Below, in pieces: positions 37,248 through 50,261 of a stretch of DNA of 64,000 nucleotides. Origin of the DNA: Kosakonia oryzae. GTDB lineage: Bacteria > Pseudomonadota > Gammaproteobacteria > Enterobacterales > Enterobacteriaceae. The notes under the pieces were generated by a model. That model was not told the origin of the DNA and did not search any database. It worked only from the letters and a program-made list of their open reading frames with translations. The stretch's first letter is position 1. Each line of letters begins with the position of its first letter. The stretch spans positions 1,612,001-1,676,000 of the forward strand of contig NZ_CP014007.2 in NCBI RefSeq assembly GCF_001658025.2. Direction: 5' to 3'. A program made the position numbers and the translations under genes.

Positions 37248-38429
37248 ATGTCTGTAGACGTTCAATCTGTTAAAACCTCGTCAGCGAATATGTCGCTGTT
37301 TCGTATCGCCTTTGCGGTGTTTCTGACCTATCTGACCGTTGGCCTGCCGCTACCGGTGATCCCGCTGTTTGTCCACAATGAGTTGGGCTACGGTAATACC
37401 ATGGTGGGAATTGCCGTTGGTATTCAGTTTCTGGCCACTGTCTTAACACGCGGCTATGCCGGCCGTCTTGCCGATCAATATGGCGCGAAACGTTCGGTGA
37501 TACAGGGCATGATCGCCTGTGTTCTGGCCGGAGCAGCATGGCTGCTGGCGGCGCTGTTGCCGGTTGCGCCCGCTGCCAAATTTGCGCTGTTGGTTCTGGG
37601 ACGCCTGATCCTCGGTTTCGGTGAAAGCCAGCTTCTTACCGGCACGCTCACCTGGGGAATGGGGCTGGTTGGCCCCGCGCGTTCTGGCAAAGTGATGTCA
37701 TGGAACGGAATGGCGATTTACGGTGCGCTGGCCGCTGGTGCGCCGCTTGGGTTGCTGGTTCACAGCCACTTTGGTTTCGCCGCCCTGGCAGCGATCACCA
37801 TGGTATTGCCGCTGCTGGCCTTTGCATTTAACGGCGGCGTGCGCAAAACGCCAGCGCATCCGGGCGATCGCCCTTCACTGTGGAGTGTGGTCGGGCTTAT
37901 CTGGCAGCCGGGGCTGGGGCTGGCGCTTCAGGGGGTTGGCTTTGCGGTGATCGGCACCTTTGTTTCGCTCTACTTTGCCAGCCAGGGCTGGTCAATGGCG
38001 GGCTTTACCCTGACGGCTTTCGGCGGCGCATTTGTGCTGATGCGCATTTTGTTTGGCTGGATGCCGGACCGTTTTGGCGGTGTGCGGGTAGCAATTGCTT
38101 CGCTGGTGATCGAAACCGTTGGGCTACTGCTGTTATGGCAGGCGCATGGCGCGTGGATGGCGCTGCTGGGCGCAGCGCTGACCGGCAGTGGCTGCTCGCT
38201 TATCTTCCCGGCGCTGGGCGTTGAAGTCGTCAAGCGCGCGCCGCCGCAGGTGCGTGGCACGGCGCTTGGCGGCTATGCGGCATTTCAGGACATCTCCTAC
38301 GCGTTTAGCGGACCGTTAACCGGGCTGTTAGCAACGTCTGCGGGATACCCGTCGGTTTTTCTTGCGGGAGCAATTGCCGCCGTTACCGGTATTGTGATCA
38401 CCCTGGTGGCCTTCCGCGCGCGGAAATGA
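37248..38429 (+). CDS. yfcJ: YfcJ, major facilitator transporter
   Basis: 393 residues with 12 hydrophobic segments. MFS loop motif [12 protein letters not shown] lies between segments 2 and 3, and its second-half counterpart is [12 protein letters not shown]. It is colinear with E. coli YfcJ, which belongs to the arabinose-efflux-like group; the substrate is unknown. A terminator follows. Confidence 0.94.
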   Translation: MSVDVQSVKTSSANMSLFRIAFAVFLTYLTVGLPLPVIPLFVHNELGYGNTMVGIAVGIQFLATVLTRGYAGRLADQYGAKRSVIQGMIACVLAGAAWLLAALLPVAPAAKFALLVLGRLILGFGESQLLTGTLTWGMGLVGPARSGKVMSWNGMAIYGALAAGAPLGLLVHSHFGFAALAAITMVLPLLAFAFNGGVRKTPAHPGDRPSLWSVVGLIWQPGLGLALQGVGFAVIGTFVSLYFASQGWSMAGFTLTAFGGAFVLMRILFGWMPDRFGGVRVAIASLVIETVGLLLLWQAHGAWMALLGAALTGSGCSLIFPALGVEVVKRAPPQVRGTALGGYAAFQDISYAFSGPLTGLLATSAGYPSVFLAGAIAAVTGIVITLVAFRARK

Positions 38430-38440
38430 TCGTCCGATAA

Positions 38441-39970
<1,530 letters not shown>

Positions 39971-39977
39971 CGATCAC

Positions 39978-40005
39978 TTCCCCTCCACACGGAGGGGAAT
40001 TTTTT
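39978..40005. terminator. Bidirectional terminator GH1 gene / flk
   Basis: TTCCCCTCC / GGAGGGGAA stem, ACAC loop, then T6. It reaches into the flk stop codon. Confidence 0.88.
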
Positions 40006-41014
40006 AACTCACCAGCCAGAAAAGCGCTAATGCGATAAGCAGGGCGATAAAAAAGAATCCCGGACGCGTGGAAATCGATTTTATTGTGTCGACAATGGGG
40101 GCGACAAACGGGCTGTAAATGGGCTGAATATCGCGAACCTCCGGGGTGCCCGTCGCACGTTCTGTGCGGCGTAAAAAGACATGATTAAGAATGTCCTGAA
40201 CCTGCGCCGTCGTCAGGATCGTCTGCGGTGTGGCCTGCCATGTCTGCTGGGCATACTCGGTAATCGCGCGCATTTCCGTATCATCCAGCGGCTGTTTCAG
40301 GGCGGTCTGGATAGTGTGCAGCGTGGGCGCGCTGTGCGTGCTTAACGTCTGGCGCGCCTGCAGCCAGGTCATCAGCGGCGCGAAATGTTTCGCCGGGATC
40401 AGCTCACCGGTTTTGACGCCGGAAAGCTCCATCATCGACTGCCAGATCAATTTACCGGATTCACCTGTCGCTGCCGCCAGTTTCGTGACCGCCTGGTTCA
40501 GCGAGTTGTGCTCGGCAGGCAGCAGCGGGCGCTCGGTGGCCGGGCGTTGCTGCGGCTGCGGAATGGTAATCTGGTTATTCTGCAACATGGTCAACACGGT
40601 TTTTAACTGCTGAGGCGTCAACTGGCTGAGCGCCGTCTGACCAAACTGCTGGCGAATAAAATCGCTCACCGCCTGGCGATTATTCCCCTGGCTTAACAGC
40701 TCCGTCAGTTGCGAAACCACCTGGCGGGTGGTGTGGTTCTGCGTTGCAGTTTCCACGCGCTGGTTGAGGTTCTGCTCAGCAGCCGGAAAGTGACGCGAGA
40801 GTAGCGGGGCGTCATTCTTCAGCCCTAAATCGTGTTTCATGCCAGCCCATACTTCCGCGCTTTGCTGCTGCGTTAACGCGATCAAGCGAATAACCAGTCG
40901 CTCCAGCACGGTACGTTGCAGGGTGGATAAGGGCTGTTCGCCAGCATTATTCGCGGCTTGTGTCGGCTCTTGCCCGGGAGGGCGCGCAGGCGTCCCCTGA
41001 ATGGGTTGCATCAT
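40004..41014 (-). CDS. flk: Flk, regulator of flagellar hook-to-filament switch
   Basis: 336 residues. A Pro/Gln-rich N-terminus, a Gln-rich middle ([19 protein letters not shown]) and a C-terminal membrane anchor ([19 protein letters not shown]) match E. coli Flk (331). It hinders premature export of the anti-sigma factor FlgM before the L ring is formed. It is divergent from pdxB. GAGGAAAT precedes the start. Confidence 0.93.
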   Translation of the reverse strand: MMQPIQGTPARPPGQEPTQAANNAGEQPLSTLQRTVLERLVIRLIALTQQQSAEVWAGMKHDLGLKNDAPLLSRHFPAAEQNLNQRVETATQNHTTRQVVSQLTELLSQGNNRQAVSDFIRQQFGQTALSQLTPQQLKTVLTMLQNNQITIPQPQQRPATERPLLPAEHNSLNQAVTKLAAATGESGKLIWQSMMELSGVKTGELIPAKHFAPLMTWLQARQTLSTHSAPTLHTIQTALKQPLDDTEMRAITEYAQQTWQATPQTILTTAQVQDILNHVFLRRTERATGTPEVRDIQPIYSPFVAPIVDTIKSISTRPGFFFIALLIALALFWLVS

Positions 41015-41124
41015 GGATTTCCTCTTACTCTCGCATGGCGGTGGTCGGCATTGCAGGTATGCCTGGCGGCGAGATTATGGCACACTTGCGCGCTCAACTC
41101 CCGTTCTCAAACAGGTACTGTAGC

Positions 41125-42261
41125 GTGAAAATCCTTGTTGATGAAAATATGCCTTATGCCCGCGATCTTTTTAGCCGTCTGGGCGAAGTGAAAGCGGTTC
41201 CCGGTCGTCCAATCCCGCTTTCGGAACTGGCCGATGCTGATGCGTTAATGGTGCGCTCCGTGACGAAAGTCAACGAGGCATTATTACAGGGGACGGGGAT
41301 CAAATTTGTCGGTACGGCAACCGCGGGAACTGACCATGTTGATGAAGCGTATTTGCAGCAAGCGGGGATTGGTTTTTCCGCAGCGCCAGGCTGCAACGCC
41401 ATTGCGGTCGTCGAGTATGTTTTCTCTTCGCTATTAATGCTGGCGGAACGTGAAGGCTTTGCTCTCAAAGACCGTACGGTCGGGATTGTCGGCGTGGGCA
41501 ATGTGGGCGGGCGCTTACAGGCGCGCCTCGAAGCGTTGGGGATCCGCACGCTGCTATGCGATCCGCCGCGCGCCGATCGTGGCGATGACGGTGATTTCCG
41601 CTCGCTTGATGAGCTGGTGCGGGAAGCCGATGTGCTGACCTTCCATACGCCGTTGTTTAAAGAGGGTCCGTATAAAACGCTGCACCTGGCGGATGATGCT
41701 CTGCTGGCGCGTCTGAAGCCTGGCACTATTCTGATTAATGCTTGCCGTGGGCCGGTGGTGGATAATGCGGCGCTGCTGCAGCGTTTGCAGGCGGGACAGG
41801 CGCTGCATGTGGTGCTGGACGTCTGGGAGCCGGAACCTGATCTCAACGTGGAACTGCTGCAACACGTCGACATTGGCACCGCGCATATCGCCGGATATAC
41901 CCTTGAAGGTAAAGCGCGCGGCACAACGCAAGTGTTTGAGGCTTATAGTGAATTCATCGGTAAACATACACAAATAGCGCTCGATACGCTGCTGCCTGCG
42001 CCGGAATTTGGCCGCATAACGCTGCACGGTCCTCTCGATCAGTCAACGCTAAAAAGGCTGGTGCATTTGGTGTATGATGTGCGCCGTGACGATGCGTTGC
42101 TGCGAAAAGTGGCAGGCACGCCGGGTGAATTCGACAAGTTACGTAAAAACTATCTTGAGCGTCGCGAATGGTCATCACTGTATGTGCAGTGTGATGATGC
42201 CAGTGCCGCCGCACTGTTGCAGCAACTGGGTTTTAACGCCACGCATACCCCGGCCCGTTAA
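41125..42261 (+). CDS. pdxB: PdxB, erythronate-4-phosphate dehydrogenase
   Basis: 378 residues from a GTG at 41,125, the start used in E. coli ([20 protein letters not shown]). The frame is open upstream but lies antisense to the flk start. NAD site: [17 protein letters not shown]; catalytic Arg/Glu/His seen in [17 protein letters not shown] and PHIAGY-like ([14 protein letters not shown]). It performs step two of PLP synthesis. Confidence 0.96.
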   Translation: MKILVDENMPYARDLFSRLGEVKAVPGRPIPLSELADADALMVRSVTKVNEALLQGTGIKFVGTATAGTDHVDEAYLQQAGIGFSAAPGCNAIAVVEYVFSSLLMLAEREGFALKDRTVGIVGVGNVGGRLQARLEALGIRTLLCDPPRADRGDDGDFRSLDELVREADVLTFHTPLFKEGPYKTLHLADDALLARLKPGTILINACRGPVVDNAALLQRLQAGQALHVVLDVWEPEPDLNVELLQHVDIGTAHIAGYTLEGKARGTTQVFEAYSEFIGKHTQIALDTLLPAPEFGRITLHGPLDQSTLKRLVHLVYDVRRDDALLRKVAGTPGEFDKLRKNYLERREWSSLYVQCDDASAAALLQQLGFNATHTPAR

Positions 42262-42275
42262 TGTCTTCTTAATGC

Positions 42276-42304
42276 TCCCTGCGGAAAAATGCCGCAGGGA
42301 CGCT
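42276..42304 (+). terminator. Hairpin between pdxB and usg
   Basis: TCCCTGCGG / CCGCAGGGA stem with AAAAATG loop. The weak T run makes it perhaps an attenuator rather than a full stop. Confidence 0.55.
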
Positions 42305-42326
42305 TTATTTCCTGGAGTAAATCACC

Positions 42327-43340
42327 ATGTCTGAAGGCTGGAATATTGCCGTTCTTGGCGCAACTGGCGCTGTCGGAGAAGCCTTGATCGAAACGCTGGA
42401 GGAACGTCAGTTCCCGGTAGGCGAACTGTACGCGCTGGCCAGAGAAGAGAGCGCGGGCGAAAACCTGCGTTTCGCGGGTAAAACCGTGCGCGTTGAAGAC
42501 GTTGCCAGTTTTGACTGGACGCAGGCGCAACTGGCGTTTTTCGTCGCCGGTGCGCAGGCATCTGCGGCCTGGATTGAAGAGGCCACCAATGCTGGTTGCC
42601 TGGTGATCGATACCAGCGGTCTGTTTGCGCTGGAGCCGGATGTGCCGTTGGTCATGCCGGACGTTAACCCCTTTGTGCTCGCGGATTACCGCAACCGCAA
42701 TATTATTGCCGTGCCAGACAGTCTGACCAGCCAGCTGCTGGCCAGTATTAAGCCGCTGATCGACGAGGGCGGTTTTTCACGCGTCGCTGTCACCAGCATG
42801 CTGTCTGTTTCGCGCAGCGGCAAGCAGGCGGTCGATGCGTTGGCCGGGCAGAGCGCCAAGCTGCTGAACGGCATCCCGATTGATGAAGATGACTATTTTG
42901 GCCGTCAGCTTGCGTTCAACATGCTACCGCTGCTGCCGGATAGTGAAGGTAGCGTGCGTGAAGAGCGGGTGATTATCGATCAGATGCGCAAAATTTTGCA
43001 GGATGACGGTCTGATGATCTCCGCGAGCTGCGTACAGTCGCCGGTATTTTACGGCCACGCGCAGATGGTCAGTTTTGAAGCGCTGCGTCCGCTGGCCGCC
43101 GAAGAAGCGCGCGATGCATTTGCCCGTTTTGACGAAATTGTGCTGTCTGAAGAGAACGAATTTCCTACCCAGGTGGGCGACGCTTCCGGTCAGGCGCATC
43201 TTTCTGTGGGCTGCATCCGTAATGATTACGGCATGCCGGAGCAGATCCAGTTCTGGTCGGTGGCCGATAATGTTCGCTTCGGTGGCGCGCTGATGGCAGT
43301 TAAAACCGCCGAGAAACTGGTGCAGGAGTATCTGTACTGA
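42327..43340 (+). CDS. usg: Usg, aspartate-semialdehyde-dehydrogenase-like protein
   Basis: 337 residues with the ASADH fold: nucleotide motif [20 protein letters not shown] at the N-terminus. The ASADH catalytic cysteine region is not conserved as in true Asd, so the activity is doubtful. Function unknown. It is coupled to truA by a one-base overlap (TGATG). Confidence 0.92.
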   Translation: MSEGWNIAVLGATGAVGEALIETLEERQFPVGELYALAREESAGENLRFAGKTVRVEDVASFDWTQAQLAFFVAGAQASAAWIEEATNAGCLVIDTSGLFALEPDVPLVMPDVNPFVLADYRNRNIIAVPDSLTSQLLASIKPLIDEGGFSRVAVTSMLSVSRSGKQAVDALAGQSAKLLNGIPIDEDDYFGRQLAFNMLPLLPDSEGSVREERVIIDQMRKILQDDGLMISASCVQSPVFYGHAQMVSFEALRPLAAEEARDAFARFDEIVLSEENEFPTQVGDASGQAHLSVGCIRNDYGMPEQIQFWSVADNVRFGGALMAVKTAEKLVQEYLY

Positions 43341-44152
43341 TGCAGGACGAAGTCAAAGCGCCAGTCTACAAAATTGCGCTGGGTATTGAGTATGACGGCA
43401 GCAAGTATTACGGCTGGCAGCGTCAGCAAGAAGTGCGCAGTGTACAGGAGAAGCTGGAAAAAGCCCTTTCGCAGGTCGCCAATGAGCCGATTAATGTGTT
43501 CTGCGCCGGAAGAACTGATGCCGGTGTGCATGCGACAGGGCAGGTAGTGCATTTCGAAACGACTGCGCTGCGCAAAGATGCCGCCTGGACGTTAGGGGTA
43601 AATGCGAATTTGCCTGGTGACATCGCGGTGCGCTGGGTAAAAACTGTTGCCGATGATTTTCACGCTCGTTTCAGCGCTACGGCTCGCCGTTACCGCTACA
43701 TTATTTACAACCATCGTTTACGTCCGGCGGTGTTAGGGCACGGTGTTACACACTATCACCAGCCGCTGGATGCCGGGCGGATGCATCGCGCCGCGCAGTG
43801 CCTGCTTGGCGAAAATGATTTTACCTCGTTTCGCGCGGTGCAGTGCCAGTCGCGCACGCCGTGGCGCAATCTGATGCATATCAACGTCAGTCGCTACGGC
43901 AATTACATTGTGGTTGATATCAAAGCCAATGCCTTTGTACATCATATGGTCAGGAATATTGTCGGCAGCCTGATGGAAGTAGGTGCCCACAACCAGCCGG
44001 AGAGCTGGATAGCAGAGTTGCTGGCGGTCAAGGATCGCACGCTGGCGGCAGCAACGGCGAAAGCGGAAGGGTTATATCTGGTGGCGGTGGATTATCCAGC
44101 GCGCTTCGACCTTCCGGTTGCGCCAATGGGCCCGCTGTTCCTGGCGGACTAG
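43340..44152 (+). CDS. truA: TruA, tRNA pseudouridine(38-40) synthase
   Basis: 270 residues. Catalytic Asp in [18 protein letters not shown]. Other family blocks: [16 protein letters not shown] and [17 protein letters not shown]. It makes pseudouridine at tRNA positions 38-40. The start overlaps the usg stop. Confidence 0.97.
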   Translation: MQDEVKAPVYKIALGIEYDGSKYYGWQRQQEVRSVQEKLEKALSQVANEPINVFCAGRTDAGVHATGQVVHFETTALRKDAAWTLGVNANLPGDIAVRWVKTVADDFHARFSATARRYRYIIYNHRLRPAVLGHGVTHYHQPLDAGRMHRAAQCLLGENDFTSFRAVQCQSRTPWRNLMHINVSRYGNYIVVDIKANAFVHHMVRNIVGSLMEVGAHNQPESWIAELLAVKDRTLAAATAKAEGLYLVAVDYPARFDLPVAPMGPLFLAD

Positions 44153-44180
44153 TCGCAATTCATAAAAGGCATAAGTAAAT

Positions 44181-44840
44181 ATGGACTTAATACGCTTCCT
44201 TATTGATTTCGTCCTGCATATCGATGTGCATCTGGCGGAGCTGGTGGCACAGTATGGCATCTGGGTTTATGCGATCCTGTTTGTGATCCTCTTTTGCGAA
44301 ACCGGGCTGGTGGTCACGCCTTTCCTGCCGGGGGATTCGCTGCTGTTTGTTGCCGGTGCGCTGGCTTCTCTCGGCACGAACGATCTGAATGTGCATCTGA
44401 TGGTTGTATTAATGCTTATTGCCGCAATTGCCGGTGACGCAGTGAACTACACCATCGGGCGACTCTTTGGCGATCGATTATTCAGTAACCCGGATTCGAA
44501 GATTTTCCGTCGCAGCTATCTTGATAAAACCCATCAGTTTTATGAACGGCATGGCGGCAAAACGATTATTCTGGCGCGTTTTGTACCGATTGTGCGGACA
44601 TTCGCACCGTTTGTCGCCGGGATGGGGCATATGTCTTATCGCCATTTCGCCCTTTTCAACGTAGCGGGCGCGCTGTTATGGGTACTGCTGTTTACCTACG
44701 CCGGGTATTTCTTTGGCACCCTGCCGATGGTTCAGGAAAATCTTAAGCTGTTGATTGTGGCAATCATCGTGGTGTCTATACTTCCGGGTGTGATTGAGAT
44801 TATTCGTCACCGACGCGCTGCGGCAAAGCAGATAAAATAA
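44181..44840 (+). CDS. dedA: DedA, inner-membrane DedA-family protein
   Basis: 219 residues with several membrane segments. Family motifs: [20 protein letters not shown] and [20 protein letters not shown] (the F-R-P-R-like stretch). DedA proteins help lipid-carrier flipping and membrane homeostasis; the exact role of this paralogue is unsettled. Confidence 0.95.
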   Translation: MDLIRFLIDFVLHIDVHLAELVAQYGIWVYAILFVILFCETGLVVTPFLPGDSLLFVAGALASLGTNDLNVHLMVVLMLIAAIAGDAVNYTIGRLFGDRLFSNPDSKIFRRSYLDKTHQFYERHGGKTIILARFVPIVRTFAPFVAGMGHMSYRHFALFNVAGALLWVLLFTYAGYFFGTLPMVQENLKLLIVAIIVVSILPGVIEIIRHRRAAAKQIK

Positions 44841-44943
44841 GGGCGCAATGGCGGTTCGACCACTTTTTTATCCCAAGTTGCGAACTGTTATGTTTTAATG
44901 TGCACCATTTATGGGCTACCAGGTTCATGTATAAAGGTTATCA

Positions 44944-45858
44944 ATGAGCTGGATTGAAAGAATTAAGAGCAATATCACCCCCACCCGCAAGGCAAGTATC
45001 CCTGAAGGGGTGTGGACAAAATGCGATAGTTGCGGCCAGGTGCTGTACCGCGCCGAGCTGGAGCGTAACCTTGAGGTCTGCCCGAAATGCGATCACCACA
45101 TGCGGATGTCAGCGCGTAATCGCCTGCATAGCTTGCTGGATGAAGGTTCGCTGGTAGAACTGGGTAGCGAGCTTGAGCCGAAAGATGTGCTTAAGTTCCG
45201 CGATTCAAAAAAATACAAAGACCGTCTGGCGACAGCCCAGAAAGAAACCGGCGAGAAAGACGCGCTGGTGGTAATGAAAGGCACGCTGCACGGTATGCCG
45301 GTTGTGGCTGCGGCATTTGAGTTCTCCTTTATGGGCGGCTCTATGGGCTCCGTCGTTGGCGCACGCTTTGTGCGTGCCGTCGAGCAGGCGCTGGAAGACA
45401 ACTGCCCGCTGATCTGCTTCTCCGCTTCCGGCGGCGCACGTATGCAGGAAGCGCTGATGTCGCTGATGCAGATGGCGAAAACTTCCGCTGCGCTGGCGAA
45501 AATGCAGGAGCGCGGTCTGCCATATATCTCCGTGCTGACCGACCCGACCATGGGCGGCGTTTCCGCAAGCTTTGCGATGCTGGGCGATCTGAACATCGCT
45601 GAACCGAAAGCGCTGATCGGTTTTGCCGGCCCGCGCGTTATCGAGCAGACCGTGCGTGAGAAACTGCCGCCGGGCTTCCAGCGCAGTGAGTTCCTGATCG
45701 AAAAAGGCGCGATTGATATGATTATCCGCCGTCCGGAACTGCGTCTGAAGCTGGCGCGTATCCTGGCGAAGCTGATGAATCTGCCTGCGCCGGATCCGGA
45801 TGAATCGCATGTTGGCTCGGTGGCTCCGTCACCGGCCGGTCAGGAAGGCGAAGCCTGA
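44944..45858 (+). CDS. accD: AccD, acetyl-CoA carboxylase carboxyltransferase beta
   Basis: 304 residues. An N-terminal four-cysteine zinc finger ([13 protein letters not shown] with [10 protein letters not shown]) and the carboxyltransferase core ([38 protein letters not shown]) are evident. With AccA it transfers carboxyl from biotin to acetyl-CoA for malonyl-CoA. It ends at a terminator. Confidence 0.98.
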   Translation: MSWIERIKSNITPTRKASIPEGVWTKCDSCGQVLYRAELERNLEVCPKCDHHMRMSARNRLHSLLDEGSLVELGSELEPKDVLKFRDSKKYKDRLATAQKETGEKDALVVMKGTLHGMPVVAAAFEFSFMGGSMGSVVGARFVRAVEQALEDNCPLICFSASGGARMQEALMSLMQMAKTSAALAKMQERGLPYISVLTDPTMGGVSASFAMLGDLNIAEPKALIGFAGPRVIEQTVREKLPPGFQRSEFLIEKGAIDMIIRRPELRLKLARILAKLMNLPAPDPDESHVGSVAPSPAGQEGEA

Positions 45859-45866
45859 TAATACCG

Positions 45867-45900
45867 AAGGGCAGGGCCACCAGGCGCTGCCCTTTTGCTT
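45867..45900 (+). terminator. Terminator after accD
   Basis: AAGGGCAG (45,867) / CTGCCCTT (45,887) stem followed by a T-rich tail. Confidence 0.75.
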
Positions 45901-45928
45901 TTCAAACCGTAAATTATCAACGGGCATC

Positions 45929-47197
45929 ATGGAAACTAAACGCATTCCGCAAGCCACGTCGCCCCTGGCCGCGTGGCTTTCTTATCTGGAAAACCTGCAC
46001 AGTAAAACCATCGATCTGGGGCTTGAGCGCGTAAGCCAGGTGGCGGCGCGCCTTGATGTGCTCCGCCCTGCACCGTTTGTCTTTACCGTCGCCGGAACCA
46101 ATGGTAAAGGCACTACTTGCCGTACGCTGGAGTCGATTCTGCTGGCGGCGGGCTATCGGGTTGGCGTCTACAGTTCACCGCATCTGGTGCGCTATACCGA
46201 ACGCGTGCGCATCCAGGGCGGAGAGCTGGTTGAAAGCGAACATACCCGCTCTTTTGCGGAGATTGAAGCCGTTCGCGGCGAGATCTCACTGAGCTATTTT
46301 GAATATGGCACTTTGTCGGCGCTGTGGTTGTTTAAGCAGGCGCAGCTCGATGTGGTGATCCTTGAAGTGGGGCTGGGCGGTCGCCTGGATGCCACCAATA
46401 TGGTGGATGCGGATGTCGCTGTGGTCACCAGCATTGCGCTGGATCATACCGACTGGCTCGGCCCGGATCGTGAAAGCATTGGCCGCGAAAAAGCGGGCGT
46501 CTTCCGCAGTGGTAAACCGGCTGTGGTCGGCGAACCGGATATGCCGCAGTCTATTGCCGATGTAGCGCAGGAGAAGGGCGCGCTGCTGCTGCGCCGGGGC
46601 GTTGACTGGAATTATGACGTCAACGCGCAGGGCTGGCATTTTCGTGATGCCCAGGGCGAGCTGACCGATCTGCCGCTGCCACAGGTACCGCAGCCAAATG
46701 CGGCAACCGCACTGGCTGCGCTGCGTGCCAGTAAGCTTACGGTCAGCGAGCAGGCGATCCGCGACGGTATTGCAACAGCAATTTTGCCGGGACGTTTCCA
46801 GATTGTCAGCGAGTCGCCGCGCCTGATCCTCGATGTTGCCCACAATCCTCACGCTGCCAGCTACCTTGCCAGCCGCCTTGCTGCGTTGCCGAAAAACGGG
46901 CGTGTACTGGCGGTGATTGGCATGTTGCATGACAAAGACATCGCCGGGACGCTTGCCTGTCTGGAGCCGGTGGTCGATAGCTGGTATTGTGCCCCACTGG
47001 AAGGGCCGCGCGGCGCAACGGCAGAACAACTGCTGGAGCATCTCAATTCTGGCCGCGCGTGGCCGGATGTTGCGCAGGCCTGGCAGGCCGCGATGGCCGA
47101 TGCTAATGCCTGTGATACTGTTCTGGTGTGTGGATCGTTCCACACGGTGGCACATGTCATGGAAGCGATGGAGGCGGGGAGAACCGGTGGCAAGTAA
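45929..47197 (+). CDS. folC: FolC, folylpolyglutamate / dihydrofolate synthase
   Basis: 422 residues from the ATG at 45,929, equal to E. coli; the frame continues upstream through the accD tail and terminator without homology. P loop: FTVAGTNGKGTTCRTLE. Mur-ligase-like VILEVGLGGRLDATN and SIALDHTDWLG follow. It adds glutamates to folates. It overlaps dedD by 11 bases. Confidence 0.96.
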   Translation: METKRIPQATSPLAAWLSYLENLHSKTIDLGLERVSQVAARLDVLRPAPFVFTVAGTNGKGTTCRTLESILLAAGYRVGVYSSPHLVRYTERVRIQGGELVESEHTRSFAEIEAVRGEISLSYFEYGTLSALWLFKQAQLDVVILEVGLGGRLDATNMVDADVAVVTSIALDHTDWLGPDRESIGREKAGVFRSGKPAVVGEPDMPQSIADVAQEKGALLLRRGVDWNYDVNAQGWHFRDAQGELTDLPLPQVPQPNAATALAALRASKLTVSEQAIRDGIATAILPGRFQIVSESPRLILDVAHNPHAASYLASRLAALPKNGRVLAVIGMLHDKDIAGTLACLEPVVDSWYCAPLEGPRGATAEQLLEHLNSGRAWPDVAQAWQAAMADANACDTVLVCGSFHTVAHVMEAMEAGRTGGK

Positions 47198-47897
47198 GTT
47201 TCAGAACCGTTTGATGGGGACCATTGTGCTGGTTGCGCTCGGGGTGATTATTCTTCCCGGGCTGCTCGACGGGCAGAAAAAACATTATCAGGATGAGTTT
47301 GCCGCGATTCCGCTGGTGCCGAAACCTGGCGATCGCGATGAGCCGGACATGATGCCGGCTGCGACGCAGGCACTTCCGGCGCAACCGCCGGAAGGCGCGG
47401 CGGAAGAGGTGCGCGCTGGCGATGCAGAAGCACCATCGCTGGATGCTTCAAGGCTGGCGGCGAACGCCACTCCGCAACCGGAAGTCACCAGCACGCCGGT
47501 TGAACAACCGAAACCTAAACCACAGCCAAAACCGCAGGCACAGCAACAAACCGCGCCGCCTGCAACGCGTGATAAAGCCAGCGAGCAACTGGCGGTGGCA
47601 AATGAAACATCAGCGCCGCCAGCGAAAACTCAGGACGACAAAACGGTGCCGACCGGTAAAGCGTATGTAGTGCAGCTTGGCGCGCTGAAGAATGCGGATA
47701 AAGTGAATGAAATCGTTGGTAAATTACGTGGCGCAGGTTATCGCGTTTACACGTCGCCGACGACGCCGGTTCAGGGTAAAATCACCCGTATTCTGGTGGG
47801 GCCGGATGCGTCACGGGATAAGCTAAAAGGTTCACTGGAGGAGTTGAAACAGCTCTCCGGGCTGAGCGGCGTGGTGATGGGTTACACGCCGAACTAA
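47187..47897 (+). CDS. dedD: DedD, septal-ring SPOR-domain protein
   Basis: 236 residues from a GTG at 47,187 inside the end of folC. An N-terminal membrane segment (LMGTIVLVALGVIILPGLL), a Pro/Gln/Lys-rich periplasmic linker (long runs of PKPKPQ type), and a C-terminal SPOR domain (AYVVQLGALKNADKVNEIVG) are present. It binds septal peptidoglycan during division. The linker differs from E. coli (220 residues), as expected for a flexible part. Confidence 0.94.
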   Translation: MASKFQNRLMGTIVLVALGVIILPGLLDGQKKHYQDEFAAIPLVPKPGDRDEPDMMPAATQALPAQPPEGAAEEVRAGDAEAPSLDASRLAANATPQPEVTSTPVEQPKPKPQPKPQAQQQTAPPATRDKASEQLAVANETSAPPAKTQDDKTVPTGKAYVVQLGALKNADKVNEIVGKLRGAGYRVYTSPTTPVQGKITRILVGPDASRDKLKGSLEELKQLSGLSGVVMGYTPN

Positions 47898-47925
47898 AGG
47901 CTGAAGAGAAAAAACGGCGCCACTT

Positions 47926-47963
47926 CTCATCCCTCTCTGTACGGCAAGGAGGGCAGGGATGAG
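47926..47963. repeat. Imperfect inverted repeat between dedD and cvpA
   Basis: CTCATCCCT (47,926) and AGGGATGAG (47,955) arms around a 20-base loop. No T run follows. It may be a small enterobacterial intergenic repeat or an mRNA 3' stem. Confidence 0.5.
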
Positions 47964-48056
47964 GGGTAAATAAAGCCCTGACAACAGGCAACCGGAACCG
48001 TGGCGTTGAATATTTTTTCAGCGCCATTTTTATTTCCGCGCGGGAAGGAAATCCCT

Positions 48057-48072
48057 ACGCAAACGTTTTCTT
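48057..48072. promoter_or_regulatory. PurR operator of cvpA-purF
   Basis: ACGCAAACGTTTTCTT matches the PurR consensus ACGCAAACGTTTTCGT in all but one base. The promoter -10 (TAGAAT) lies at 48,080, so bound PurR would block it. Same arrangement as in E. coli. Confidence 0.9.
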
Positions 48073-48128
48073 TTTCTGTTAGAATGCGCCCCGAACTGGA
48101 CGACAGGGCGTAAAATCGTGGGACACAT

Positions 48129-48617
48129 ATGGTCTGGATTGATTACGCCATCATTGCGGTGATTGGTTTTTCTTGTCTGGTAAGCCTGATCCGCGGCTTT
48201 GTTCGTGAAGCGTTATCGCTGGTGACATGGGGCTGTGCTTTCTTTGTCGCCAGTCATTACTACACTTACCTGTCTGTCTGGTTCACGGGCTTTGAAGACG
48301 AACTGGTGCGCAATGGGATAGCCATCGCAGTACTGTTCATCGCGACGCTGATTGTCGGTGCTATCGTTAACTATGTGATCGGTGCGCTGGTCGAGAAGAC
48401 TGGCTTGTCGGGTACAGACAGAGTACTGGGGATCTGTTTTGGCGCGCTACGCGGCGTACTGATCGTCGCCGCCATTCTGTTCTTTCTCGATACCTTTACC
48501 GGGCTGTCGAAAAGTGAAGACTGGCAGAAGTCGCAGCTTATCCCGCAATTCAGCTTCATCATCAGATGGTTCTTTGACTATCTGCAAAGTTCGTCGAGTT
48601 TCTTGCCCAGGGCATAG
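48129..48617 (+). CDS. cvpA: CvpA, colicin V production / envelope protein
   Basis: 162 residues with four membrane segments (MVWIDYAIIAVIGFSCLVSL; later GIAIAVLFIATLIVGAIVNY). CvpA is needed for colicin V production and for bile tolerance; its molecular role is unclear. It is co-transcribed with purF, 33 bases downstream, under PurR. Confidence 0.96.
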   Translation: MVWIDYAIIAVIGFSCLVSLIRGFVREALSLVTWGCAFFVASHYYTYLSVWFTGFEDELVRNGIAIAVLFIATLIVGAIVNYVIGALVEKTGLSGTDRVLGICFGALRGVLIVAAILFFLDTFTGLSKSEDWQKSQLIPQFSFIIRWFFDYLQSSSSFLPRA

Positions 48618-48650
48618 GCCCTGAGATGTGGCTTAACGAGGAAAAGACGT

Positions 48651-50168
48651 ATGTGCGGTATTGTCGGTATCGCCGGTTTTATGCCGGTAAACCAGTCGAT
48701 TTATGACGCGTTGTCGGTGCTTCAGCACCGTGGGCAGGATGCCGCAGGCATCATCACCATCGACGAAAACAACTGTTTCCGTCTGCGTAAGGCGAACGGT
48801 CTGGTGAATGATGTATTCGAGGCCCGCCATATGCAGCGCCTGCAAGGCAATATGGGGATTGGCCACGTACGTTATCCTACTGCGGGTAGTTCCAGCGCCT
48901 CTGAAGCGCAGCCGTTTTACGTTAACTCCCCCTACGGCATCACGCTGGCGCACAACGGCAATCTGACCAATGCGCATGAGCTGCGTAAAAAGCTGTTCGA
49001 AGAGAAGCGCCGCCACATTAACACCACTTCTGATTCTGAAATCCTGCTCAATGTGTTTGCCAGCGAGCTGGATAACTTCCGCCACTACCCGCTGGAAGCT
49101 GACAACATTTTTGCCGCCATTGCCGGTACTAACCGCCAGATCCGCGGTGCTTATGCCTGCGTGGCGATGATTATCGGTCACGGTATGGTGGCTTTCCGCG
49201 ATCCGAATGGCATTCGCCCGCTGGTGCTGGGCAAACGTGAAATCGGCGATGGCCGCACTGAATATATGGTGGCGTCTGAAAGCGTGGCGCTGGATACGCT
49301 GGGCTTCGAGTTCCTGCGTGATGTCGCGCCGGGCGAAGCGGTGTATATCACCGAAAAAGGCCAGTTGTTCAGCCGTCAATGTGCGGATAACCCGGTCAGC
49401 AACCCGTGCCTGTTCGAATACGTTTATTTCGCGCGTCCGGACTCCTTCATCGACAAAATTTCCGTCTACAGCGCCCGCGTCAATATGGGCACTAAGCTTG
49501 GCGAGAAAATCGCGCGCGAGTGGGAAGATCTGGATATCGACGTGGTCATTCCTATCCCGGAAACCTCCTGCGATATCGCGCTGGAAATTGCGCGTATCCT
49601 TGGTAAACCGTACCGCCAGGGTTTTGTAAAAAACCGCTATGTCGGCCGTACCTTTATCATGCCGGGCCAGCAACTGCGCCGTAAATCTGTACGTCGTAAG
49701 CTGAACGCGAACCGCGCTGAGTTCCGCGATAAAAACGTGCTGCTGGTGGATGACTCCATCGTGCGCGGCACCACTTCCGAGCAGATTATCGAGATGGCTC
49801 GCGAAGCCGGGGCGAAAAAAGTGTACCTCGTTTCCGCGGCACCGGAAATTCGCTTCCCGAACGTTTACGGTATCGATATGCCGACGGCCAATGAGCTGAT
49901 CGCTCACGGGCGCGAAGTGGATGAAATCCGCCAGATCATCGGTGCTGACGGCCTGATTTTCCAGGATCTCAACGATCTTATCGAGGCTGTACGCTCTGAA
50001 AACCCGGATATCCAGCAGTTTGAATGCTCGGTGTTCAACGGCGTGTATGTCACCAAAGATGTAGATCAGCAGTACCTTGATTATCTCGACTCCCTGCGTA
50101 ATGACGATGCCAAAGCGGTACAGCGCCAGAACGAAGTGGAAAGCTTAGAGATGCATAACGAAGGTTAA
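48651..50168 (+). CDS. purF: PurF, amidophosphoribosyltransferase
   Basis: 505 residues. Cys2 right after Met is the glutaminase nucleophile ([13 protein letters not shown]). The PRPP loop [17 protein letters not shown] lies near residue 365. It commits PRPP to purine synthesis. The cvpA-purF operon is repressed by PurR. Confidence 0.98.
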   Translation: MCGIVGIAGFMPVNQSIYDALSVLQHRGQDAAGIITIDENNCFRLRKANGLVNDVFEARHMQRLQGNMGIGHVRYPTAGSSSASEAQPFYVNSPYGITLAHNGNLTNAHELRKKLFEEKRRHINTTSDSEILLNVFASELDNFRHYPLEADNIFAAIAGTNRQIRGAYACVAMIIGHGMVAFRDPNGIRPLVLGKREIGDGRTEYMVASESVALDTLGFEFLRDVAPGEAVYITEKGQLFSRQCADNPVSNPCLFEYVYFARPDSFIDKISVYSARVNMGTKLGEKIAREWEDLDIDVVIPIPETSCDIALEIARILGKPYRQGFVKNRYVGRTFIMPGQQLRRKSVRRKLNANRAEFRDKNVLLVDDSIVRGTTSEQIIEMAREAGAKKVYLVSAAPEIRFPNVYGIDMPTANELIAHGREVDEIRQIIGADGLIFQDLNDLIEAVRSENPDIQQFECSVFNGVYVTKDVDQQYLDYLDSLRNDDAKAVQRQNEVESLEMHNEG

Positions 50169-50174
50169 TCCTGC

Positions 50175-50202
50175 CGCGCCCCTCCATCGTGAGGGGCGCA
50201 AT
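50175..50202 (+). terminator. Terminator after purF
   Basis: GCGCCCCTC / GAGGGGCGC stem with a short loop. Confidence 0.75.
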
Positions 50203-50261
50203 CTGTTGCAACGCCCTCTATAATCAGGCAAAGTTCGTCCGATAAAAAAGGGGCAACAATC

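Noticed and set aside
40960-41124. Upstream extension of pdxB by 55 codons
   Set aside because: Antisense to the flk start and without similarity; the GTG at 41,125 matches the known PdxB start.
46286-47155. 289-codon antisense frame in folC
   Set aside because: Shadow of a conserved gene; the sense product matches FolC throughout.
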